Of a stretch of 64,000 nt of DNA, positions 48,190-57,549 are shown piece by piece. Each line of letters begins with the position of its first letter. The stretch's first letter is position 1. A program made the translations under genes and the position numbers. The notes beneath the pieces were generated by a model. The model did no database searches, had not been told where the DNA came from, and saw nothing but the letters and a program-made list of their open reading frames with translations. Source of the DNA: Clavaria fumosa (taxonomy: Eukaryota; Basidiomycota; Agaricomycetes; Agaricales; Clavariaceae); contig OX637795.1 of NCBI GenBank assembly GCA_951802425.1, positions 4,816,501 to 4,880,500 on the forward strand. The letters are read 5' to 3'.

Positions 48190-48660
48190 TTTGTATCCCA
48201 AAAATGAGCCAGAATCTGCTTCTGTGGACAGTTGTAGACTGTCAGAAACAGAATGCGAACACCTTATGGGATATCACCCTGTTGCCTGACCAGGACCAGA
48301 TCAGACAAGACATGGCTAGAGCATGTACATATCTGTCAGATGTGTACAAGCAAGTGCATGTGGAACCTGAAGAAGTTTGAAAGATGGCATTTGCAATTGC
48401 CTTAGGCACCATGTTCTCACATGTGATGCAGATAGGAATTGCAATGCCCCTGGGTAATGACACAGTGGTCAATGAATATAAGAATTCTGATGCTGGGGAA
48501 CAAACTGATGGTGGTGCTATAAGAGTGGAGACATTCATAGCTGTCAAGAGGATAGATAACATGTTTGGTTGGTGTCAAGGAACAATCTGACAGTGGTGAC
48601 AGCAGTGAAGGTATCCCTCATTGATGGGGCCATGACATATCTACACTGGTCTCTTGGTTT
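48190..48660 (+). pseudogene. G2 gypsy RT relic, copy 3
   Basis: Encodes LLLWTVVDCQKQNANTLWDI, LPDQDQIRQDMARA, YLSDVYKQVHVEPEEV and MFSHVMQIGIAMP with a TGA at 48380. It corresponds to gypsy RT before the catalytic box. The sequence after 48455 matches the other G2 copies but no longer looks like RT. The 48000-48190 stretch before it is unrecognised. Confidence 0.75.
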
Positions 48661-48960
48661 GCTGCTTGTGACTTGGCAATCTCGATGCACATATTGTCAT
48701 TGGCATAGGCCCTGCATGGCTCAGTTGCATGCATGCCTGGGGCATGCAGGTCTGCATTGTTGATAAGTGGTGTGTGCACCTCTCCTTTGCTCATCTCATA
48801 ATATGTGATGTCCTGCTTGTATAATAATTCTGTCTCTTCTCAACTCAGTGTTTGTGTACTGTTGCATTCACTAATCCCATAAGGTTTGCAGCTTGGGATC
48901 AGGATGGAAGGTGGGCAAACAGGTACTTGTTTTTTTCTGTGCATTGATGTCATAGAACTA
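48646..48960 (-). repeat. Inverted copy of 25.15-25.52 kb fragment
   Basis: Reverse-complement match to the unidentified ORF fragment, with broken frames. Confidence 0.6.
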
Positions 48961-50228
48961 CTGGCAGTGTTAGTTCAGTTTATATCATTGACCAAGGAAA
49001 CTCAATCCTCAATCAACAACATGCCCATATTGTTGACCAATGATAAGTGCAAGTAGTCAGCCAATGGCATGCACATATTGTCAGTCAACAAAGCAGTGGA
49101 AGCAGGGCAAGCAGGTGAGTGGGGCAGGCAGTGCAATTAGGTTGAGTGAGATGAGTAGTGCAAGCAGGGTGAGCAGGTGAGTGGCAGTCATGGTTAGCAG
49201 TGGGCAGTGCAAGTGGGATGGGCATGGTGTATAGCACAAGTGGGTTGAGCAGGGTAGGCAGTGCAAGTAAGGAAGGTGGGGTGGATGGTGCAAGCATTGA
49301 GAGTGGCATGGGATGGCACAAGCAGGGTGACTAGTGCAGTACAAGCAAGGTGAGCATGATAGACAGGGACTTACATTGAGTTGAGTGACTTGCTGACTGT
49401 AGACTCTGAAGGTCTGAGATGACTGGGGACAGGGACAGGGAATTTTGTTTCCACATTTCATCAGTCTTTCTTGTCTAGGTGGCTAACATTATTATGCCTT
49501 CCTGTCTCCACTACCCATGGTGGGCCTTCTTCTTCCATTCTATCTAGCATCCATTCAAGCTCTCCTCTATCTGAGGTGCTCCCTGCTGCCCCTCTGGCAC
49601 TATTAGATAGTCACCCATATACCAGCATACCATTGCCCTTATATTATTGTCTGCTCTCCTGTCTCTGCCCAAGTGACTTGATTCAGCAAATGTGTCTCCC
49701 CCATATGTTGATAGCTGTGGGCCACACACTATGAAACACATGCATTCAAGCTTTGACACTGACTCAACTCACAACTGAACTGACTTTATAACATGTGGGC
49801 ATCCATGACACCTACTTTGACATACACCTCCAGTCAACTTTGTGCATCATGTGAGCATGGGAGTCCTGGATACCCACATTGAGATACACATCCAGCCAAC
49901 TTACTTTGTACATTGTGAGAGGTGTGGGTGTCCTGGCCATTTACACAGCATGGCTCACCTGTAACATGTCCAAGCCTGCATCACATTGGATCTTGGTAGG
50001 TATGTAGGACCTAGGTTTTGGCATGCTGGGAGTGAGCAGCACAGGTGGCATAAGTAGGATGGAGGGTGGACAGTCTGAGTGGGGTGAATGGGTGGCACAA
50101 GCAAGGTGAGTAAAGCAGGAAGCAAGCCAAGTGGTGTAGCACCAATGAGGTGAGTGGGCAGGCAGCACAAGCAGGGTGGATGGTGCAATTGGGGTGAGCA
50201 GCATGGGTGACACCAGTGGGACAAGTTT
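48961..50228. repeat. Single-copy version of the P2/P3 repeat
   Basis: Contains the P3 left flank, an extra ~230-bp low-complexity insert (49090-49340), and the full P2/P3 arm sequence once (49450-50228). No gene. Confidence 0.7.
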
Positions 50229-50430
50229 GGTGGACAAGTGCATGTGCATATTATCAGTCAATGATATATCTGCTTGAGTAATGTATGTGTTTGCTGTGCT
50301 CATGCTTGTCATCCTGGCACTGCTCATGCTCATCAGTCATTGCTTAATGACAAGCATGAGCACAGCAAACACATACATTACTCAAGCAGATATATCATTG
50401 ACTGATAATATGCACATGCACTTGTCCACC
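50229..50430. repeat. Palindrome P4 (84-bp arms, 34-bp spacer)
   Basis: Arms 50229-50312 and 50347-50430 are exact reverse complements. It sits at the distal end of the third family member, which is otherwise not inverted. Confidence 0.95.
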
Positions 50431-51099
50431 TAAGAGGGGAACGAGGACGCGGTTGGGCCATGCGCGTCCCGCACCGCCACTCCACCGCCACCGCCCCAGC
50501 CCTGCACCGCCACCGCTCTCGCCGAGCACCATCCCCGCCGTCAGCCCTGTACCGCCGCTATCCCTCTCCCCCTTTGGTGAGCACCGCCACCGCTCTTGTC
50601 GTTGGACCCCCCACATGCGCCGGGTACCTACATCTCGGGATGCGAAAAGCGACGATGGCGTCAAAGTTAGGTGATGGTGGGTCAGGTAGTAGCACACGCG
50701 CAACGGTAGCGTCGAAGTGCCAGTAGAAGCGATGGTGCGGCCCATGACGGCGGAGGGCGGCCGTCGTAACAGCGGCCTTGCCGCCAGGGCCGGTTTCGCA
50801 GCCCGTGGTCACGGCGGTAGCGGTAACAAAAGCGATGATAGCGTTGAGGCCCGATGGCGCAGTTCACGATTGTGGGGGGGGTGGCGGTAGCGAAGGCGAT
50901 ACTACCGTTGGGGCCCGGTCACAAAATTTACCATAGCGGCAGCCCCGAATGTGATGCCAACTCCTGGACTAACAACACCGAAAGCGGCGAGAGATCACCA
51001 TGTACATGCCATGAATACTCCCTACTCTTCATTTGCCATTTAGAGTGGAGCTCGCAGCCATTTGGGATTGCGGAACCGACCCCACATCGCCTCACGTGA
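50431..51099. other. Abrupt CpG-rich region, no gene recognised
   Basis: From 50435 the sequence switches to caccgccaccgc-like GC-rich runs (50460-50600) and then mixed CpG-rich DNA. ORFs are low complexity. Confidence 0.5.
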
Positions 51100-51765
51100 C
51101 TTCGCCGTGTCACCTAATTTGCGGTATTTCATTCGAGCATTCCTCGAGTACGAGTGCAAGGCCGTCACGTGATTGACATGCGGTACGCTGTACAAAATGT
51201 CAAGCCGCGAGATTGGGGCAGCGGTTTCGGCATTAGACAAGACTCGCAGCGGGATAGCGAAACCGACCCGCTCGATATCCATATCACGTGATTGACATTT
51301 GCGGTATTTCATTCGAGCATTCCTCGAGTACGAGTGCAAGGCCGTCACGTGATTGACATGCAGTACACTGTAGAAAAGGTCAAGCCCCGAGATTGGGACA
51401 GCAGTTTCGGCATTAGACAAGATTCGCAGCGGGATAGCGAAACCGACTTTAAAGTCGCTTCACATGACTTAAGTATCTTACCTAATTTGGGTCGCTCGAT
51501 ACTCATATCACGTGATTGATATTTGGGGCATTTGATTCGAGCATTCCTCGAGTACGAGTGCAAGGCCGTCACGTGATTGACATGCGGTACGCTGTACAAA
51601 ATGTCAAGCCCCGAGATAGGGACAGTGGTTTCGGAATTAGACAAGACTCGCAGCGGGATTGCGAAACCGACTCCCACGTCGATTCACGTGACTTAAGTCC
51701 ATTACTTAATTCGGGTCGTTCGACTCGAGCGTTCCTCGAGTCCATATACTGATATCACGTGATTC
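51100..51765. repeat. Three tandem ~200-bp repeats carrying CACGTGA sites
   Basis: Copies around 51110-51277, 51290-51450 and 51520-51692 share cattcctcgagtacgagtgc, gccgtcacgtgattgacatg and agcgggatagcgaaaccga. Each unit has one or two (A)TCACGTGA motifs. A related fragment with ctcgagccttcctcgag and tcatcacgtgatc is at 57110-57195. Confidence 0.8.
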
Positions 51766-52117
51766 AGTTGTCGCCTGTTCCACAGGGTTTGACGTCGCGA
51801 GGAGGCAGCAAAGGCACATACAGTCGACTTGGGGACTGCAAGCAAAACAGGCATAGCTGACGCAGCACACCATGAGGAGAAGCGGGTGATACCGCGCTTG
51901 TAGAGTAGCCGCGATGAGGGAACCCACGCAGGAGTGATTGCAAACGTGACAGAATCCGGTTCGCACCCTTGCAGCTGCCTTCCTCCAGCTGCGTGTGGAG
52001 GAATTGAGGTGTTGCGAATCGTGACCATCTTGGTCGTTTTCCTCCAGGAACTCGTAGCAGAAAGCCATAACAAATTATACTGGAAAGCGCTGCAACTACG
52101 CTACCGGGACGTCCGTC
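51766..52117. other. Downstream flank of the Zn2Cys6/coiled-coil gene
   Basis: No convincing gene on either strand; probably 3' untranslated and intergenic DNA. Confidence 0.4.
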
Positions 52118-53562
52118 TCATGCGCCTCCTGCGCAGTGATCACGAAATTGTGTACGATGTGCTTGTGCCAAGTGGCCTTCCCATGCGGTCGCCATCCTTT
52201 CGAACGCATCCTTCGTGGCTGCAAGGGCCTCTTTCATCGCTCGCCTCGCCGCGATGCTTTCCTTCTCCCGTAGTATCATCTCTTCCACGACCTTCACCTG
52301 CACCTCTTCCTGTGCTTCAAGGTCGTCTTCCACTCGCATGAGCCTGTTGATAGCAGCAGTAGTTCCCTTAATCGCGACGCCTAGGTCGCTTGCGACCCCA
52401 TCCTTGACGTGGGTGTCGTCGTCATCCTCTGCATTGCCGTTGTTGTCGTCGTTCTCGCCTGCGGTGTCGTCGTCGTCGGGCGCAAATCGTGTCCTCTTAC
52501 GCAGAAGCGGTTTTATCGCTCTCTGTCCAGAGCCCGATGCATGTGACCCCCTCCCTGAGATCACTACGTATTGTGCACTGTTTGCTGTCGCGCTGCTTCT
52601 CGACGTTGGTCTATCCTGACCCGATCTTGCGACAGCCCTGTATTTCGTCGCACGGGGACCGCTCGACAAGCTGCACGATTGACGGGATGCCTTGCATCGA
52701 TCGCAGGCCCTATTTTCCCGACGCGTGATACATATTTCGTCCTTCGCGGCACATCTAGAACAACTCTGTCATACACACAATATGTCAGCTCCCATTCACA
52801 TTAAAAAGTTCTCGGTTGCGCACCTTGAGTCCCGCCACTGGCGACTGCTCATCTTCCGACCCGTTCCTCAACACGGCTGAGCCCCCTTCCCCCGGTGCCC
52901 TTTGGGCAAGCCTCGCGGTTTCTTCTTCCGCTTGCATTTCGCGTAATGCCTCTCCTCTCCTATTTTCTCCCTCCCTCGCCTCTTGAGCCTCCCTAGTCTC
53001 CCGGGCCACCCTTGCCTTTGTCCCCGCCTCCTTAATATCTTTCGCTTTTCTCCTCCTTTCCTTCGCCTCTCTAGCCTCTCTCGCCCTCACCTCTGCCTCC
53101 CTGGCCTCCCTGGTCTCCCTCGCCTTCTTCGCTTTTTCTTCCGCCTCCTGCGCCGCTTTTTCACGTTCCTCTCGTCCCGCTTCCCATGCCGAAGCCCGTT
53201 TCTTCACCTCCTCCATCTTTAGTGACAATTCCTGTATCACCGCTTCCAACTCACCCATAAAGCCGTCCGTGTCGGGCTCGCATCCTACCGATCGCGCCTG
53301 ATCGCAGAGGACGTTTGACTTTTCCTGTTAAACTCATGTCTAGTTGTCCAGTCTACGGCGATTGGTTGTCATTTACCATAAGTTCTCTCGTCTTCTCTAG
53401 CCATCGTTTTCCTTCATCCCACATTCCCTGCTTCGTCGCATTGTATGCTGCCTCTTCATCCTGACTGTTTGCGATATCCCCAAAGCGCCTATTCAGCTCT
53501 GCGCCCTCTTCCGGTGCCTCGGAGAGAACATGTCTGAAAGGGTTTACGAGTGGGATTATCAT
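52118..53562 (-). CDS. Gene A: coiled-coil protein with internal Zn2Cys6-type cluster
   Basis: Model: exons 53562-53377, 53324-52824, 52765-52118, 444 residues; introns 52 and 58 bp, all phase 0. Residues 85-210 are a Glu/Arg/Ala-rich coiled coil (KKRASAWEAGREEREKAAQE). Exon 3 opens with C231-x2-C234-x6-C241-x8-C250-x2-C253-x6-C260, the spacing of fungal binuclear zinc-cluster DNA-binding domains, though these usually lie at the N-terminus. A Ser/Arg and acidic (DDDDTAGENDD) linker and a second helical region ending MATAWEG follow. That ending resembles the LVEAWEG and FVETWEK ends of the genes at 59.1 and 54.0 kb. Inference: a nuclear DNA-associated protein; function unknown. Splice sites are predicted only. 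Confidence 0.75.
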
Positions 53563-53973
53563 GTTTAGGGACGGGCGAGTGTGGATAGCGCGGGCAGAGG
53601 CGGAAGCGGGGATAAGGTGTGCACTGGAAGTTCAACCGGATTACACAATCCAATCCTCTGTGACGTCAGTTGCCGGTAACACCAGTCACGCTGGTGCCGC
53701 CTTCGACGCCTGTGTCCCAAATTTCGCGTTGACGAAGGTGATCTTGTCCTTTGTAGCGAATTACATAGTAACATCCTCACTTGACAAAACATCAACATTT
53801 TAATTATGGCCATCGAATGACCCATCCTGGTTTTGTTTGAAAATTGGCAGATCAATCGCGTTCAAATGGTCATCTACAGTAGTCCAATCAGTTGCGGGTT
53901 AGAGCCCACGCGCCCAGTGACAAGCGTCGCTCGCGCTTCCGCACGCCCCACGAGGCGAGGGTAAACCACTTGG
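53563..53973. other. Intergenic, upstream of gene A
   Basis: No gene; would hold the gene A promoter. A tgacgtcagttg motif (CRE-like TGACGTCA) occurs near 53661. Confidence 0.4.
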
Positions 53974-55763
53974 CTACCCTCGCACACCTGCGCTTGGGTG
54001 AGGTACCCTCGTGCGCTTTTGTACGCTCTTCTCCCACGTCTCCACGAACCTCTGGAGCACCTCATTTAACTCTTCTAATGCTAGAGACCGTTGCCTCAAT
54101 GCCTCGAGGCGTCGCTCCTCTGCACGTAAAACTCGCTTCATTGCACGCCATCGTTCCTTCTCCACGGTATACGCGTTTTTTTCCCTCAGCCCTAGCTCTT
54201 GGATAACCGCCGCCCCGGATGCCAGAGCCGCCTCTAGTTCCTTGAATTTGTTGGACTCCATCTCGTCATTGCTGGCATCTTCAGCGTTGTCTGTGTTATC
54301 ATCTACGTTATTTTCTTGAGCCTTTGGATGTTGGTCAGAAAAGGATGGTGTTGGCCACGCGCATATCATTCGGGCGTATGGCCTATGAACGAGTGGGGGG
54401 GAGATAACGGGTAACTGAAATTTTTTAAGGTGTCAGTCACGTTGATGTTGCAAATTGACCACATACCCCACTTCCACTGCGGCTACCCGACATATCCACC
54501 GACGGGACGACGTCCCCCGCCATTGGTCGAGCGAGTGGGGGGGAGCTAACGGGCAACTGACATTATTTAAGCTGTCAGTCACGTTGATGTCGCAAATAGA
54601 CCACGTACCCCACTTCCATTGTTACCCCATATATTCACCGACAGGTTAACATTAGCTGCTATTGGTCGGGGGAGTGGGGGGGAATTGACTGGCAACTGAA
54701 AATTTTCAAGGTGTCAGTCACGTCGATGTTCCAGAGAGACCACGTACCCAAGTTTCGCGGCCACCCCCTATATTCGCCGATGGGCCAACTTCACTTGTCA
54801 CCTCGTTCCGACCCACTCGCGTTCCCACTGATGCTACCGGGTGGGTGTATTGCTTGCCAATGAGTGGGTTGGAAGTTGTGGGCACCTGACACGTTTCAGG
54901 ATGTTGGAAGTCCAGATGCCAGATACAGACGACGTACACCAGTCCCACGCATACCTGACATATTCGTCGACGGGCCGATACCTTCCTCTCGCGTCGCCCT
55001 TTGTGCGACTTGGCGTCGATGCCCAGTCACTCCCGTGGTTGCTTCGCGTACACCAGTCCCACGCATACCTGACATATTCGTCGACGGGCCGATACCTTCC
55101 TCTCGCGTCGCCCTTTGTGCGACTTGGCGTCGATGCCCAGTCACTCCCGTGGTTGCTTCGCGTACACCAGTCCCACGCATACTTGACATATTCGTCGATG
55201 GGCCGATACCTTCCTCTCGCGTCGCCCTTTGTGCGACTTGGCGTCGATGCCCAGTCACTCCCGTTGTTGCTTCACGAGTTCCCCGGCTATTGGACACATC
55301 CACCGACGCGCTAATCGCTCTTTCCATCTCGTTCCGACTCCCATGTACCGCCACTCGTGATGCTGGGTGTTGAGGCCCCGCCCTCACTCCAGTTGCCTCA
55401 TCCTGAGCCTCCGACCGCGCAGCCAAACGCCTTTGGTACCGCCGACTCCATCGCTCAAGTTGGTCCCTCAGCTCGGTCGTCTCTGCGATAAGCCGATGTG
55501 CATCGGCCGGTGTCTCGTTTGGTAGAATATCCTATGTAAGCCGTGCGTCGATTCAATTTTTTTAAGAAATGTCAACAACAAAAAAGACATACTATGAGGA
55601 ATCTAATTTCATCCAACCAATCTTTTGATCGCTTCCAGCCTTCGTGATTCGAGAGTTCGAAGGCCATTGTGTCGTCCTGGTGTCCATGTATTTCAGTGAG
55701 GAAGTCCCGGAGTTTGCGGCCATACACAAGGGAATTTTCAATGAAATCAGGAGGGACATCCAT
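53974..55763 (-). CDS. Gene B: repeat-containing coiled-coil protein with duplicated intron-exon cassettes
   Basis: Model: exons 55763-55593, 55531-54938, 54885-54748, 54695-54609, 54556-54467, 54414-53974 (171, 594, 138, 87, 90, 441 bp; 506 residues). All junctions are phase 0; introns 61, 52, 52, 52 and 52 bp. Exon 1 (MDVPPDFIENSLVYGRKLRD ... WLDEIRFLI) parallels exon 1 of the gene at 60.2 kb. Exon 2 holds three ~111-bp repeats (GHRRQVAQRATREEGIGPST). Exons 3-5 are related modules ending PSANIGGG, NLSVNIWG and PSVDMSG. Exon 6 is acidic, then coiled coil (EERRLEALRQRSLALEELNE). No catalytic domain recognised. Splicing is inferred from GT..AG sites and unbroken frame. Confidence 0.75.
54415..54947 (-). 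repeat. Tandem intron+exon cassettes within gene B
   Basis: Four introns (54886-54937, 54696-54747, 54557-54608, 54415-54466) are each 52 bp, begin gtacgt or gtatgt, end in (t)cag, and three share acatc.acgtgactgaca. The exons between them are 138, 87 and 90 bp, all divisible by three. Confidence 0.8.
54938..55290 (-). repeat. Three 111-bp coding repeats in gene B exon 2
   Basis: Near-identical 37-residue repeats (units starting near 55271, 55160 and 55049 on the minus strand), differing at a few bases. They begin gtacgcgaagcaac, resembling the start of the neighbouring introns. Confidence 0.85.
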
Positions 55764-56600
55764 AGATAGACCTGGCTTGAGAACGCCGACAACACCAGTT
55801 TCGGAACGACAACATCAGCCAGGGGTTGATAATATGCGAGCACGACTCAGTGCTCGCGTGATGAGTAACAGCGATGTGGTACATACCAATTGTGAGGGGG
55901 ACAACAGTTCACGAGATGTTCGATGGTGGAGGGCGATGTGACAACAAATTGCGAGAGCAACTCAGCCCCCGCAAGTTGTGATTCACCGATGAGAGCGTCG
56001 CGCCAGAAGCAGGGAGTGTGGACACAGCTCAGTGCCCACAGTTCACGCAACGACGACACGATAGGGAGTTGAGTGTGAAAAGAAAAGTTGGGCGAGCGTG
56101 AGAATGGCGGGCACGACGCGATCACGTGTTGGTAACGCAGATAACGCCCACAACCCTGTTAACGCCCGTCAATGTACATTTCTGTGTTTGAAAAAATACT
56201 CGCTTTATACGGATCGTCTAACCTCACAAGACTTGCCGTTCAAAGGTCCCCCGTCACCGTTTATTTGCATTGTGTGTTATGCCTCAGATATTACGTGACT
56301 CACCAATCACCTGGCCGTCCAAGCGACATACACACGCACGTAAAGGGGAAAGGGGGAGGGCATAGAGACTGTCGTCATATAACACCCGGTTGTATGCAGC
56401 TATGCAGTTATGCCCCGCTGTAGCGCACATCGCCATTACCCGCTATCGTGCACTCCGCTATTACCCGCTATTGTGCACTCCGCTATTACCCACTTATTGT
56501 ATCGTGTATATTCGTATCGCGTCTGATGCTCTCGCGTGCATTGTAATTATGAAAATCCCGTTGCTATCTGTCAATCTGATCTCAATCTGATCGCCGTCTC
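55764..56600. other. Upstream region of gene B
   Basis: 55860-56165 resembles 60290-60562 upstream of the gene at 60.2 kb, including a probable 5' intron donor (gtatgta, complement near 55889). 56400-56500 has cgctattacccgctattgtg short repeats. No separate gene accepted. Confidence 0.5.
56120..56165 (-). promoter_or_regulatory. Conserved upstream module, copy 1
   Basis: 46 bp containing CACGTG, GGTAACGC, GATAACGCC and GTTAACGC. It matches 60517-60562 with two differences, about 360 bp upstream of gene B's ATG. Likely a shared promoter element. Confidence 0.65.
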
Positions 56601-57005
56601 CAACGTCGCTATCGCCAATGTCGCTATCGTGAACCGCTGTCGCCAACCCCGCTGACTCTATTGCTAACCCTGCTATTGCCTACTTCAATCTGGTCGCCGT
56701 CGCCAACCTCGTTATCGCCAACCTCGCTGTCGCTGTTGCTAACCCCGCCATTGCCAACTTCTCTATTGCTAACTTCCCCGTCGCTATTGCTAACCTTGAT
56801 GTTGCTAACCTCGCTATCGTCAACTTCGCCATTGCGAACCTCGCCGTCGCTATCGCCAACTTTGATGTTGCCAACTTCGCTGTCGCTATCGCTAACCCCG
56901 ATGTTGCTAACCCGGCTGTTGCCAATTTCGCCGTCGTCGCCATCGCTAAACCTAACCCTGGTCGTCAAGACATGCCGTCCTCGCGTCGCCTTCTGTCATC
57001 GGCTA
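56590..57005. repeat. Degenerate tcgctatcgccaacc minisatellite
   Basis: Short, imperfect 15- and 30-bp units (ctcgctatcgcc / gctaaccccgat) fill about 56590-56950. Long frames on both strands are a by-product. Confidence 0.75.
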
Positions 57006-57549
57006 GTCTTAGTTAGGTAATTCAGGCCAGCGGACGTAGCGATGTGGGTTGATGTGGGGTCACTGGAGAAAATGCCCCATATTTGTTGCGATGGTGGTTA
57101 GCGACAATTTACACGTGACCTTTCACTCACATTACCTAATCTAGGCCATTTGACTCGAGCCTTCCTCGAGTTGATGTAGTCATCACGTGATCTTTCTATG
57201 GCAGTCTAACTCTTACCGCATGAGCCGTTCCCTACTTAGGGGCCCGGTGGAGTGCATGATCATTATTATATACACTGCTAGAAAACTAGGGTATACTTCC
57301 CAAGCGTACGCCGTCCATACGTTTGGTCGCGAAGGCGATGGTATCCGTGTTTGCGACCTTACAAATGATGATATGTTCGATATAATGAGAGCCCATCGGT
57401 AGAAACATAAACACTTTGTATAAGCATCGGATTGAGATTGAGCACTTGACACGCCCGCTGAGTGCTCCTGTCGCTCGGCGGTATGCGAGAGCGTGAGCAT
57501 TGTTGATTTGATGTCACGTGCGCCTCGGTAACGTGCACCAAACCCCATC
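57006..57549. other. Intergenic, upstream of the plus-strand coiled-coil gene
   Basis: 57110-57195 is related to the CACGTGA repeats at 51.1-51.7 kb. A second ACGTG-type motif (gtcacgtgcg) lies near 57514, 35 bp before the ATG at 57550. Confidence 0.5.

Noticed and set aside
50395..50867. Pro/Arg/His-rich ORFs in the caccgcc region
   Set aside because: Low-complexity GC-rich translation in several frames; no start context or domain.
51702..52073. Minus-strand ORFs downstream of gene A as an additional exon or gene
   Set aside because: Two overlapping frames with poor composition and no linking splice sites that fit.
56624..57020. Asp/Ser/Val repeat protein on the minus strand
   Set aside because: Derives from a short degenerate tandem repeat, open on both strands, without a convincing start or splice structure.
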